This document shows positions 17,344 to 26,147 of a stretch of DNA of 64,000 nt, in pieces. The stretch comes from an uncultured Alphaproteobacteria bacterium (lineage in GTDB: Bacteria > Pseudomonadota > Alphaproteobacteria > RF32 > CAG-239). A model generated the notes under the pieces. It was given only the letters and a program-made list of their open reading frames with translations. It had not been told where the DNA came from and did not search any database. Within the stretch, counting starts at the first letter, position 1; every line of letters begins with the position of its first letter. The position numbers and the translations under genes were made by a program. The stretch lies in assembly GCA_904501925.1 (NCBI GenBank), contig CAJGCO010000003.1, forward strand, positions 1 to 64,000. The letters are read 5' to 3'.

Positions 17344-18059
17344 TTTTTACACCCTTGTTTATTGCTTAAAATTGAAAAAGCTTCAGACATACTATTTTTT
17401 TGTGATGTCTTTTTAAATTCCTTTATTGGCGCATCTTTTACTAATTTTCCTTTTGATATCATTATAACTCTATCTACACATTCGATATCTTCAAGCACAT
17501 GAGTAGAAACTAAAACAATATTTTTCTTTGAATAGCTTTTCATAAAAGATCTAATTTCTTTTTTTTGATTTGGATCTAAACCATCAGTTGGTTCATCAAG
17601 AATAAGGACTTTAGGAGAGTGAATAATTGCAGAAGCTATTTCTACTCTTTTTTTATATCCTTTAGAAAGATTTTCAATTTTTTCGTTTAGTACATCAATA
17701 ATATCCATTTGTTTTGATGTTGTTATAATGGCTTTATCTATATCATTAATTTTCCAAATGTTTGCAATCCATTTTAAAAAGTCATAAACTAACATGTCTC
17801 CATAAAGGGCTGAAATTTCCGGAACATATCCAATATAAGATAGAGCATCAATTCTTTGCTCGGTAATGTTTTTATTATAAATTTTAACTAAACCTTGTGA
17901 TGCAGATAAAAAACCTGTCATGATTCTCATTAATGTTGTTTTGCCTGCGCCGTTTTCTCCAATTAATGCAACAAGGTTTCCTTCGCTAATAGTAAAGCAA
18001 ATATTGGATAACACTTCTTTCTTTCCAAAAGTTTTTGATATGTTTTCTATTGTAATCAT
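17340..18059 (-). CDS. ABC transporter ATP-binding protein of the GldA type
   Basis: The 239-residue ATPase has Walker A GENGAGKTT, signature LSKGYKKRVEIA, Walker B VLILDEPTDGLDPNQ and the switch His in STHVLEDIE. I start it at the ATG at 18059 (TAGGTG six bases upstream) instead of the GTG at 18068 that overlaps that ribosome binding site. It energises the downstream permease-GldG fusion, with which it overlaps by 4 bp. It is divergent from the MCE operon but belongs to a different transporter type from MlaF. Confidence 0.9.
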   Translation of the reverse strand: MITIENISKTFGKKEVLSNICFTISEGNLVALIGENGAGKTTLMRIMTGFLSASQGLVKIYNKNITEQRIDALSYIGYVPEISALYGDMLVYDFLKWIANIWKINDIDKAIITTSKQMDIIDVLNEKIENLSKGYKKRVEIASAIIHSPKVLILDEPTDGLDPNQKKEIRSFMKSYSKKNIVLVSTHVLEDIECVDRVIMISKGKLVKDAPIKEFKKTSQKNSMSEAFSILSNKQGCKK

Positions 18060-18145
18060 TTTTATCACCTAAATCTAACTATAGACGAATGATAATGCAA
18101 AATGTTTAAAATTTTAACAATTTATCATAAATATAAAAAACAATG

Positions 18146-18174
18146 ATGACAAAAAATTATTTATAAGATATAAG
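18146..18174 (+). promoter_or_regulatory. promoter of the MCE operon
   Basis: ATGACA, a 17-base spacer and TATAAG, 29 bp before the first MCE gene. Motif match only. Confidence 0.4.
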
Positions 18175-18203
18175 AAAATAAATTTATTAAAAAAAGGGAG
18201 ATA

Positions 18204-18719
18204 ATGGTGCTTGAAAAATATACAAAAGATGAAGCAAAATCTATACGTATAGGTTTGATAACTATGCTCGCAATTATTGTTGCAGTATTTATAACAATCT
18301 CTCACAATACGTCTATAAAAGGGGCTGAAGATGGTTCGACATATACAATATATGCTAATTTTGGGAGAACAGATGGGCTAAATGAGGGGGATGCCGTTAG
18401 GATGTCTGGTGTATCAATCGGAAGAGTTGTTAAATCTAGCTTGGATGAAAATTTTAATTCAAAATTATCATTGGAAATAAATAGTAAATATAAAATTCCA
18501 GATGATAGTAGTGCATCAATAATCAGTTTTGGTTTAATTGGTGGAAAATACGTAGAAATTGAGGTTGGTGGATCTGAAGAGTATATTTTGCCTCAAGGAT
18601 ATATTGAATATACCCAAGATGCAATGGTTCTAGAGGAGCTTCTTGATAGGATTATTAGTATGGGTAAAAATAAGCAAAATAAGGATAGTCAGCAAATAAA
18701 AGGAGACGATTATGAATAA
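18204..18719 (+). CDS. mlaD: MlaD-like MCE-domain lipid transport protein (first copy)
   Basis: The 171-residue protein has an N-terminal membrane helix (about 15-33) and one MCE domain (TYTIYANFGRTDGLNEGDAVRMSGVSIG through GGKYVEIEVGG, about 45-135), then a short helical tail ending in Lys and Gln. MlaD forms hexameric rings in the inner-membrane MlaFEDB phospholipid transporter. It starts after AAGGGAG and overlaps the next MCE gene by 8 bp. The permease (mlaE) and ATPase (mlaF) are not in the window. Confidence 0.85.
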   Translation: MVLEKYTKDEAKSIRIGLITMLAIIVAVFITISHNTSIKGAEDGSTYTIYANFGRTDGLNEGDAVRMSGVSIGRVVKSSLDENFNSKLSLEINSKYKIPDDSSASIISFGLIGGKYVEIEVGGSEEYILPQGYIEYTQDAMVLEELLDRIISMGKNKQNKDSQQIKGDDYE

Positions 18720-19167
18720 AAGACCTGTAGAAACAATTATGGGAATAGTTGTTCTTGTTGTTGCAACATTATTTATGATGTTTGCATATAATGTTTCAGA
18801 TTTGCAAGTTGTAAAAGGTTATGAAATAAATGCCCGATTCTTAAAAGTTGGTGGGCTTAATACAGGGGCTGATGTTCGCATTAATGGTATAAAAGTTGGA
18901 ACAGTTATTTCTCAAGAAATAAATCCAATTGATTATATGGTAGATGTTAAGCTTAGTATTCTACCTAATATATCGTTGCCAGAAGATAGTGTAATATCTG
19001 TTGCAGGTGATGGTTTAATGGGGGATAAATTTATAAAAATACAACCTGGTATATCTGATAAAAAATTATCTCAAGGTGATATCGCTAAAAACATAAAAGA
19101 TGCAAAATCTTTGGAAGATATGGTTGGTGAAATTATATTTATGGTAGCAGGAGATGATAATGAATAG
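18712..19167 (+). CDS. mlaD: MlaD-like MCE-domain lipid transport protein (second copy)
   Basis: The 151-residue protein has an N-terminal helix (about 8-26) and a single MCE domain (YEINARFLKVGGLNTGADVRINGIKVGTV through GDKFIKIQPG). It is a paralog of the preceding protein but more like classical alphaproteobacterial MlaD. Two separate one-domain MCE subunits in tandem suggest a mixed ring or two rings. The ends overlap both neighbours (8 bp each), giving tight translational coupling. Confidence 0.87.
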   Translation: MNKRPVETIMGIVVLVVATLFMMFAYNVSDLQVVKGYEINARFLKVGGLNTGADVRINGIKVGTVISQEINPIDYMVDVKLSILPNISLPEDSVISVAGDGLMGDKFIKIQPGISDKKLSQGDIAKNIKDAKSLEDMVGEIIFMVAGDDNE

Positions 19168-19858
19168 TAAGTTTTTGCAAGTGGCTGCAAGTGTGGCTAT
19201 ATTGTTTTCTGTAAATAATGCAAGTTCAAAAGAGATTTCTACTAATAGTGCAATTATGCAAGCTATGGATAAGGTTACAGGTGTAGTAAATAAAATATCT
19301 GTTCCTGTAAATTCAAAGGTGTCATTTGGTGATTTTTCTTTAGTTTTAAGAGCGTGTAAAAAAACTCCAGCAGAAGAAACTCCTGAAAATTTTGCATTTG
19401 TTGATGTGGCTGATAAAAGTTTTGGAAAAGATGAATATAATATATTTCGTGGTTGGTTGATATCATCAACCCCAGGTATAAATGCGATAGAGCATCCTAT
19501 ATATGATGTTTGGCTGTTAGAGTGTGTTGATGCCGATATTTCTAATGTTGCGCAGCTTTCAAAAGAAGAGTTAGATGAGCGTGACATGTTGCCTACAAAA
19601 AATATTCTAAATAAGATTGTTGGGGTAGAAGAAAAAAAACAAGATAATAAAAAAGCAATACACATAAAAGAATTTATAAATGAAGATATAGATATTGAGA
19701 AAAATATTATTGAGGGCGATGTTTCTCAAGAAGGTGTTAATGATAGTATAAGTGATGAACCACAAAATCTATTGAATTTTACTAAAGAAGAAGAGATAAA
19801 TAGTGATGAAGATTTATCTAGTGCAATAGATCAAGAAATAAAAGCGCTTAAAGAATAG
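19160..19858 (+). CDS. DUF2155 periplasmic protein
   Basis: The protein (232 residues from the ATG at 19160) has a weak signal peptide (FLQVAASVAILFSVNNASS) and the DUF2155 core: FGDFSLVLRACKKTPAEETPENFAFVDV, then YNIFRGWLISSTPGINAIEHPIYDVWLLEC. A long acidic C-terminal extension (about 150-232, many Glu and Asp) is not part of the usual domain. The ATG at 19160 is 6 nt from AGGAG; the upstream ATG at 19154 abuts it. DUF2155 commonly sits beside MlaD in Alphaproteobacteria, hinting at a role in lipid asymmetry. Its end overlaps the converging glycosyltransferase gene by 11 bp. Confidence 0.85.
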   Translation: MNSKFLQVAASVAILFSVNNASSKEISTNSAIMQAMDKVTGVVNKISVPVNSKVSFGDFSLVLRACKKTPAEETPENFAFVDVADKSFGKDEYNIFRGWLISSTPGINAIEHPIYDVWLLECVDADISNVAQLSKEELDERDMLPTKNILNKIVGVEEKKQDNKKAIHIKEFINEDIDIEKNIIEGDVSQEGVNDSISDEPQNLLNFTKEEEINSDEDLSSAIDQEIKALKE

Positions 19859-21395
19859 TGTAATATACACATATTGATAAAGTTGCATATATTATAGAAG
19901 GAATTAGGAGTTTGTTTCCGATTCCTTTTTTTCTAGCTGTGTATCCCAAAATAATTACTTCAGGGATCATGGCAAGAGAAAATAATCTATAGTTGCTAGA
20001 GCAAATGTATGGATATGTAATAGAGTAATGTATTCCATATCCCCAAACAGTAATATATAATATTATGAAAAAATATAGAATGTGATTAACATTGTTTTTT
20101 ATATTTAAGATGTAATAAAGGCATAAGCCAAATGATGCGATTTTCATTAGCAAATTAAGTATGTAAAGTGGATATGCAAAAAAAGAAACAAACGATGATA
20201 ATAAACTAAAGTCCCATTCTCCAAATAATTCTGTTTTTATTAACGCTAAAAATATATTAGGATCACTAACCAAAGGTGCATTAATAAAGGGGGTAAATAC
20301 CATGGATAAATTTGTTAGTCTGTTCATCGTTGGAATAAATGCAAAACTTTGACCTTGAGGAGATGTTTCAGGTATATTAAAAAATTGCATATCAAATAAT
20401 AAATGATTCCTTGCAATCCATATTAATGATAGAGGTACAGCTATTGTTATAAATATTGAAATTTGAGAGATAATTTGTTTATTTTTGTTTTTAATTAATT
20501 TGTATAAGAATAAATAACTAATAGCAGGAACTAGTAATAAAATTGATAATTTCGTTAATGTGCCCAATCCAAAACAAATTGCAGTAATTATAATATCTTT
20601 GTTTGAGTTTGATTTATCCCAACATATTAAATAATATATACAAGTTATTCCCCAAAATAAAACCGATACATCATCTGAAATAAAACCAGAAAATAATATG
20701 AAAATTGGGTTAAAAGCAAATAGAGTTGCCATAAAATATAGTTCAATATTTTTATAATCTAATTTTTTTATAAGTAAAATAATATAATAGATGCTTGTTG
20801 TAGTGAAGAATAGTGATATATATTGTAGCGATTCTTTTGCGATAATTGAAGAGGTGAATATTGAAGAGAAAATATTAAAAAAGTGTCCTTGTATTAAAAA
20901 TAATAAAGGTTGATGAAAATAGTAGTACATATTCCAAGGTATAAAATTATTCCAATTTATACCACCTATAGTTATTTTATGCATGTAGCTCAATATACCA
21001 GATAAGTCATGTTGTCTGATGTTTATAGGAGTTAATTGTATGTATAATAAATGCGATAAAAACGAAATAGCGATAATGGATGTTAAGATGTTTTTTTCAT
21101 TATATCCTGCTTTGTGTAATGTTATTATTATTGTTAAAATTTCAAGTATGAAAAAAAACTTATGGGGTGTATTTAATAGTGTGAGTAATATCGCTAATAT
21201 AAATGATGAGACTATTAGTAATGCTTTTTCAAAAGGATGCTTATAATAAGAAGAGCAAAACATTGTAACAACCAAATATGAAGTGTTAGCAATATCTAGG
21301 TATGCAGTATTAAAAAAAATGTTTGCCATTGTTAAAAATAGCAAACATAAAAGACTAATAAATATTACAAGATGTTTTGAGAAAAATCCAATCAC
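19848..21395 (-). CDS. polytopic membrane glycosyltransferase-like protein
   Basis: The 515-residue protein is almost entirely hydrophobic with ten or more membrane helices. Early exterior loops contain RQHDLSGILSYM and YYYFHQPLLFLIQGHF, resembling the acceptor and lipid-donor binding loops of ArnT/PMT-like (GT-C) glycosyltransferases. It probably adds a sugar from a polyprenyl donor to a surface glycan or lipid. It uses a GTG start, with AAGGA overlapping the stop codon of the TolC-like gene 12 bp upstream, so the two are one operon. Substrate unknown. Confidence 0.65.
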   Translation of the reverse strand: MIGFFSKHLVIFISLLCLLFLTMANIFFNTAYLDIANTSYLVVTMFCSSYYKHPFEKALLIVSSFILAILLTLLNTPHKFFFILEILTIIITLHKAGYNEKNILTSIIAISFLSHLLYIQLTPINIRQHDLSGILSYMHKITIGGINWNNFIPWNMYYYFHQPLLFLIQGHFFNIFSSIFTSSIIAKESLQYISLFFTTTSIYYIILLIKKLDYKNIELYFMATLFAFNPIFILFSGFISDDVSVLFWGITCIYYLICWDKSNSNKDIIITAICFGLGTLTKLSILLLVPAISYLFLYKLIKNKNKQIISQISIFITIAVPLSLIWIARNHLLFDMQFFNIPETSPQGQSFAFIPTMNRLTNLSMVFTPFINAPLVSDPNIFLALIKTELFGEWDFSLLSSFVSFFAYPLYILNLLMKIASFGLCLYYILNIKNNVNHILYFFIILYITVWGYGIHYSITYPYICSSNYRLFSLAMIPEVIILGYTARKKGIGNKLLIPSIIYATLSICVYYTIL

Positions 21396-21407
21396 TATAA
21401 ATTTTCC

Positions 21408-23258
21408 TTACAATTCATTGTTAGGTACGCAATTTGTTGGATTCGTACATCTATGGAAAATTTGTGCCTTTCTGTATCCAGTCAAGCCTTTATATTCCAT
21501 TGTGTGTAGATATACATCTGTAACAGTAATAGTGAAACTCAAAACGGCTGAATTGCCTGAACTATCCATTGCATAAACCTTTATTCTGTAATTGCCGGCA
21601 TCATCTATTGATGGTTTTCCTGTTAGAGTATGTGTTTCTTCATCATATTCTAACCATCTTGGAAGACCTGCATCATCCAAAGAGCCTGCAATTGTTTTAA
21701 ATTCCCCAGACCATTTCACTTTTTCAAAAACTTCGTCCGGTATTTTTACGCTGATATCAGTACCTGTGCCAACTTCAATATTTGGTACTAATACTTGTGA
21801 TGAAATATCTACAGGAGGTTTTTTGCTTGAAAGGGAAAGCGCGTTGGTTGGAGAGTTGGTAAAAATACCATCTCTCCACTTATCTAAAGTTTCGCGAATT
21901 TGAATAGCTATATCTGAAGGGTTTTCAGATAACATACCAGAATTAATTGGATCAACACCAATACTAGCATATAATCTACCAATAGCTTCTTGAACATCAA
22001 CATAAGCTAATGATGCATTTGCTTCATCAATAATTGCTCGTGCAGATTCTAAATGGCTTACAGCCTTATTTGCACCTTCTTTATCTGTTATATCTTCTGC
22101 AATATCTTCAGAAGTTGTTGCAACGCCCATTGTTAAATAGTAGTTTTCAATAGCAGATTGATACATAGCCCAAGATAAATAAACTTGATTTATAACAATA
22201 TTTGTAACACGTTGACGGGCAAGTGAATTATAAGTCTCTGCACCTTGGTATCTAATATCTTCAAATACACTCATAGAAAGACTTCTAGATTCTTTAGACC
22301 ATTTTCTGTTATAATAGTTTGGATCCTGATTATAATCAGTGTTGTCAATATTTTCAAAATCTTTAACAACAAGTTCTAATTCTTCTTTTGAGGTTATTGC
22401 GTCAAAAACTTTAAGCTCTGGACGATTTGTTAAAGCAATCCATTCAAGTTGTTGTAGTTTTGCTCTCATTGAAGGTACTTTGAAGTTGCCATATTCTGCG
22501 CCAGCTAATTTGATTTCTGTTGAAGGGAAAAATCCAAGTAATCCAACAAATTCAGTTTGTGCTGTATCAAGTTTTCTTCTCAAATCAGCAAGCTCTCTAA
22601 TACTTTCTAAGTATTTGCGTTTTTTCAAAAGTAAGTTAGTTGAAGGTTTTTTGCCATCATTAACTAGCTCATTTTCTCTTGCGTTAAGTTCATCAACAAC
22701 TCTAACTAAGTACTCATTCATATTATCAATAACAGGGAGCATGCGTTGAGCAACCAAAGCTTTCCAATATAAAGAGCGAGCCTCTAATAAAATATTGTTT
22801 ATAACTTTTCTTCCTTGTTCAGTCATGGCAACATCTTGAGAGAGTGTTCCATTTTGGTAATAAAGAGAAGATAAATCAAGTAGATTCCAAGACATCTTTA
22901 AGTCAGCAGGAACGCCATCTGAATTTGAGATATTTTCATAACCTAAATCTTCAATCATATTAGGTAAAGAAGTTGGTGTTATGTTAGATTTAACTAAATT
23001 TTCTTGATATGTTGCAAGTCTTCTAGTGAAGTTGTATTTTAAAGCTAGTGCCATAGCCATATACATATCAATAGGTTTTGCGATTTTAGATGGTGTTCCA
23101 ATGTACATGTTTTGCATATCTACATCAGCTCTCACAGCTCTGTCCCAATCAGAGTAGTATGCAGACATAACAGGAGCTTCATTGTCTTTGTTAAAATTAG
23201 TTGCACAAGCTGTCAATAAACTAGCAATTGCACCAACAAAATAAACATATTTTTTCAT
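21408..23258 (-). CDS. TolC-like outer-membrane lipoprotein with C-terminal Ig-like domain
   Basis: The 616-residue protein has a lipoprotein signal peptide with lipobox LTAC (Cys18). Residues about 50-480 are mostly long helices typical of TolC-family channel proteins (YWKALVAQRMLPVIDNMNEYLVRVVDELNAREN, QVYLSWAMYQSAIENYYL). Residues about 507-583 form a separate Ig-like module of the putative-Ig/cadherin type (GLPRWLEYDEETHTLTGKPSIDDAGNYRIKV, FTITVTDVY), followed by a short tail with two Cys. TolC proteins are the outer-membrane ducts of type I secretion and efflux; the added domain is unusual. It heads the operon with the glycosyltransferase and is divergent from the VirB8-like gene. Confidence 0.72.
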   Translation of the reverse strand: MKKYVYFVGAIASLLTACATNFNKDNEAPVMSAYYSDWDRAVRADVDMQNMYIGTPSKIAKPIDMYMAMALALKYNFTRRLATYQENLVKSNITPTSLPNMIEDLGYENISNSDGVPADLKMSWNLLDLSSLYYQNGTLSQDVAMTEQGRKVINNILLEARSLYWKALVAQRMLPVIDNMNEYLVRVVDELNARENELVNDGKKPSTNLLLKKRKYLESIRELADLRRKLDTAQTEFVGLLGFFPSTEIKLAGAEYGNFKVPSMRAKLQQLEWIALTNRPELKVFDAITSKEELELVVKDFENIDNTDYNQDPNYYNRKWSKESRSLSMSVFEDIRYQGAETYNSLARQRVTNIVINQVYLSWAMYQSAIENYYLTMGVATTSEDIAEDITDKEGANKAVSHLESARAIIDEANASLAYVDVQEAIGRLYASIGVDPINSGMLSENPSDIAIQIRETLDKWRDGIFTNSPTNALSLSSKKPPVDISSQVLVPNIEVGTGTDISVKIPDEVFEKVKWSGEFKTIAGSLDDAGLPRWLEYDEETHTLTGKPSIDDAGNYRIKVYAMDSSGNSAVLSFTITVTDVYLHTMEYKGLTGYRKAQIFHRCTNPTNCVPNNEL

Positions 23259-23328
23259 AAACTTTCCCTCAAAGATTTTCTTTTAACTAAAATCTATACT
23301 AAATATTTTTTAATTGGTAGTATTTTAT

Positions 23329-23356
23329 TTGATTTTATACAACTTTCGTGTAAAAT
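23329..23356 (+). promoter_or_regulatory. promoter of the VirB8-like gene
   Basis: TTGATT, a 16-base spacer and TAAAAT, 33 bp before the ATG at 23390. The divergent TolC-like gene has a -10-like TAGTATAGAT on the other strand in the same 130-bp gap. Confidence 0.5.
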
Positions 23357-23389
23357 ATACATAAATGATTTTTTTTGGTGGGTAAAGTT

Positions 23390-24124
23390 ATGTTTGATTT
23401 ATTTTATACATTATTTAAATACAAGGAAAAAACTCAAAAAGATATATTAGGTAATTATCCTGAAAAGGTAAGTGTTCCAGCTTTTCCTGAACGAAGATTC
23501 TTGTGGACATCTAGAATAATGGTTATGTTATCTGTAATGAGTATTTGTCTCACAATCATCTTAGGCGGGATTTTGCGCTTTATGCTTCCTTTAAGAAATG
23601 CTAAAGTTATGCCTTTACAAATAGATTATGATAAATATCAAATAATACGAATGGAAGAGGCAGAGTTTGAAGCTTTTGCTGGAAATCTAGCCACCGAAAG
23701 TGTTATGGCAGACTACGTTACTAAGCGTTATACTATAGGTGATAGTATTGATGAGTTGTTATTTAGATTAGGTGAGGGTGAATTTGTTTACCTAGCATCT
23801 GAGAAAAGTGTATATGAAGAATTTAAAAAAACAGAGTTGCCTTATTTTGAGTTTATGCAAAGAAAGGGGATACGGCGTAACGTTAAAATTAATACAGTAT
23901 ATCCTGTATCGTTTAACTTTTGGCAAGTGAGATTTGAGACTATCGATTCTATTCCGGGAAGGAAAAAGCCTCTTATAAAATACTGGATAGCATCAATCCG
24001 TATGAGTTTTAATTTTTCAAAATATGAAAATAAAGATGTTGGTATAAAAAATCCTTATGGAACAACAGTGCATACATATAATTTGACATATATGGGAAGT
24101 AATGAAAAAGGAAAACGAAATTAA
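23390..24124 (+). CDS. VirB8-like type IV secretion inner-membrane protein
   Basis: The 244-residue protein has a cytoplasmic N-terminus, one membrane helix (about 43-66) and a periplasmic domain that follows the VirB8 pattern: PLRNAKVMPLQIDYDKYQII, then DYVTKRYTIGDS, VNFW-type central strands and the diagnostic NPYG motif (about 221-224) followed by TTVHTYNL. I use the ATG at 23390, 7 nt from GGTGGG. VirB8 is an assembly factor of type IV secretion systems. No other vir/tra gene is nearby, so it is either an orphan or part of a dispersed system. It could work with the divergent TolC-like protein; that is inference. Confidence 0.7.
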   Translation: MFDLFYTLFKYKEKTQKDILGNYPEKVSVPAFPERRFLWTSRIMVMLSVMSICLTIILGGILRFMLPLRNAKVMPLQIDYDKYQIIRMEEAEFEAFAGNLATESVMADYVTKRYTIGDSIDELLFRLGEGEFVYLASEKSVYEEFKKTELPYFEFMQRKGIRRNVKINTVYPVSFNFWQVRFETIDSIPGRKKPLIKYWIASIRMSFNFSKYENKDVGIKNPYGTTVHTYNLTYMGSNEKGKRN

Positions 24125-24145
24125 AATATAAATATTTTTATTTTG

Positions 24146-24165
24146 TTTACTATTTGTTGAGTAAA
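24146..24165. repeat. short dyad upstream of clpP
   Basis: TTTACT and AGTAAA form an inverted repeat around an 8-base centre, about 55 bp before the clpP start and just upstream of a TATAAA (24171-24176). It could be an operator in the clpP promoter; the match is short. Confidence 0.25.
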
Positions 24166-24218
24166 TTTCATATAAAGTAATGCAAGTTAAATAATTTAAA
24201 TATAAGGATTTATGTAAA

Positions 24219-24845
24219 ATGAGTAAGAGTGCATTAGAAGTTTTTGATAATACGCTGGTACCTATGGTTGTTGAGCAAACATCAAGAGGTGAGCGTTCAT
24301 ATGATATTTTTTCTAGATTGTTAAAAGAACGTATTATCTTTTTAACAGGAGAAGTTAATGATGCTGTGTCATCGTTAGTTTGTGCTCAATTACTATTTCT
24401 TGAATCAGAAAATCCCAAAAAAGATATTTATCTATATATCAATTCACCAGGCGGTGTGGTTACATCTGGTTTAGCAATGTATGATACAATGAAATATATT
24501 TCTTGTGATGTTGCAACTTTGTGTATTGGTCAAGCTTGTTCAATGGGGTCGTTCTTATTAGCAGGTGGTACACCGGGAAAAAGATTCGCTTTGCCAAACT
24601 CTCGTATTATGATCCATCAGCCATCAGGTGGTGCAAGAGGAATGGCGTCAGATATTGAAATTCAAGCTCGTGAAATATTAGAGTTGAAAAAACGTTTAAA
24701 TAAAATTTATGCAGAAAATACTGGAAACAAATTATCAGTAATTGAAAAGGCAATGGATAGAGATAACTTTATGAACCCAGAAGAGGCTAAAGCATTTGGT
24801 TTGATTGATCACATTGTAAAAAATCGTTTGGAAATAATTAAATAG
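24219..24845 (+). CDS. clpP: ATP-dependent Clp protease proteolytic subunit
   Basis: The 208-residue protein has the full ClpP active site: Ser108 in GQACSMGSF, His133 in MIHQPSGG and Asp182 in MDRDNFM. YINSPGG and the ends match the family length. It forms a double heptamer chamber fed by ClpX. clpX follows after 9 bp on the same strand, the usual order. It has AAGGAT about 8 nt upstream. Confidence 0.97.
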   Translation: MSKSALEVFDNTLVPMVVEQTSRGERSYDIFSRLLKERIIFLTGEVNDAVSSLVCAQLLFLESENPKKDIYLYINSPGGVVTSGLAMYDTMKYISCDVATLCIGQACSMGSFLLAGGTPGKRFALPNSRIMIHQPSGGARGMASDIEIQAREILELKKRLNKIYAENTGNKLSVIEKAMDRDNFMNPEEAKAFGLIDHIVKNRLEIIK

Positions 24846-24854
24846 GATAAAATA

Positions 24855-26108
24855 ATGAGTAATACTGAAGATAATGTTTTACATTGCTCTTTTTGTGGTA
24901 AGAGCCAAAATGAAGTAAAAAAACTTATAGCAGGTAGAGGAGTATATATATGTGATGAGTGTATAGATGTCTGCATAAATATTGTTTCACAAGAAATTAA
25001 AGAAGACAAAAAGAGTGAGGCTGTAACTAGCCCTGAACATTTGCCAACTCCATCTAAGATAAAAGAATTTCTTGATCAGTATGTTATTGGACAAGAACAT
25101 GCAAAAAAAGTTTTATCTGTAGCCGTATATAATCACTATAAACGTCTAAATAATAAAATTAAAAATCCAGAGGTTGAGATATCAAAATCAAATGTAATTT
25201 TATTGGGTTCAACAGGATCTGGTAAAACTTTACTAGCTCAAACATTAGCAAAAGTATTAGATGTACCTTTTGCAATAGCGGATGCAACAACTTTAACCGA
25301 AGCTGGTTATGTAGGTGAAGATGTTGAAAATATTGTGTTAAAATTGGTTCAAGCAGCTAATTATGATATTGAGAAAGCCGAACGAGGTATTGTTTATATT
25401 GATGAAATTGATAAGATATCTAGAAAAACAGATGGTCCATCAATAACACGTGATGTATCAGGTGAAGGTGTGCAACAAGCTCTTCTAAAAATTATTGAAG
25501 GTACTGTTGCTAATATTCCACCACAAGGTGGTCGTAAACATCCTCAGCAAGAATTTTTACACGTAGATACTACAAATATATTGTTTATTTGCGGTGGTGC
25601 TTTTGCTGGTATTGAAAAAATTATTGGTCGTCGTGGTCAAGAAACATCTATCGGTTTTGGCGCGCAAATAAAAGATGGTGAAGAAAAAACTTTGGGTGAA
25701 ATATATAGACAAGTTCAACCAGAAGACTTATTGAAATTTGGTTTAATTCCCGAGTTTGTTGGGCGTCTTCCTGTTATAACAACATTAGAGGATTTAGGTG
25801 AAGAAGCTTTAATTAAAGTTTTAACTGAACCTAAAAATGCCCTAATCAAACAATATTCAACATTGTTTGAGATGGAAAATGTTAAATTAACAATAACTAA
25901 TGATGCGCTAATTGCTATTGCAAAAAAAGCAATTGAACGCAAAACGGGAGCACGTGGATTAAGAGCTATAATGGAAGAAAATTTAATGGATTTAATGTAT
26001 GATCTTCCAGATAAAAAAGACGTGACAGAAATCGTAATTGATGCTAAAGTAATCCAAGAAGGGAAAGCTCCTACATATGTGCGTAAGCGTCAAAAGAAAA
26101 GTGCGTAA
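24855..26108 (+). CDS. clpX: ATP-dependent Clp protease unfoldase subunit
   Basis: The 417-residue AAA+ unfoldase has the N-terminal zinc finger (Cys11, Cys14, Cys33, Cys36), Walker A GSTGSGKT, Walker B VYIDEIDK, the pore-loop segment GYVGEDVE, the IGF-type loop (IGFG) for ClpP docking and the C-terminal RKTGARGLRAIME sensor-2 region. It recognises tagged substrates and feeds ClpP; in Alphaproteobacteria it also removes CtrA during the cell cycle. It is cotranscribed with clpP and ends at a bidirectional terminator. Confidence 0.97.
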   Translation: MSNTEDNVLHCSFCGKSQNEVKKLIAGRGVYICDECIDVCINIVSQEIKEDKKSEAVTSPEHLPTPSKIKEFLDQYVIGQEHAKKVLSVAVYNHYKRLNNKIKNPEVEISKSNVILLGSTGSGKTLLAQTLAKVLDVPFAIADATTLTEAGYVGEDVENIVLKLVQAANYDIEKAERGIVYIDEIDKISRKTDGPSITRDVSGEGVQQALLKIIEGTVANIPPQGGRKHPQQEFLHVDTTNILFICGGAFAGIEKIIGRRGQETSIGFGAQIKDGEEKTLGEIYRQVQPEDLLKFGLIPEFVGRLPVITTLEDLGEEALIKVLTEPKNALIKQYSTLFEMENVKLTITNDALIAIAKKAIERKTGARGLRAIMEENLMDLMYDLPDKKDVTEIVIDAKVIQEGKAPTYVRKRQKKSA

Positions 26109-26122
26109 AAACTCTTGTAAAT

Positions 26123-26147
26123 AAAAGGTGGCAAAATGCCACCTTTT
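26123..26147. terminator. bidirectional terminator between clpX and the leuS operon
   Basis: AAAAGGTGGCA pairs with TGCCACCTTTT around a 3-base loop, with T-rich sequence on both sides. Its right arm runs into the stop codon of the converging gene. Confidence 0.88.

Noticed and set aside
23375..23389. TTG start for the VirB8-like gene
   Set aside because: The GGTGGG ribosome binding site overlaps it and suits the ATG at 23390.
23390..24124. Complete type IV secretion locus
   Set aside because: Only the VirB8-like gene is present; neighbours are clpP and a TolC-like gene.
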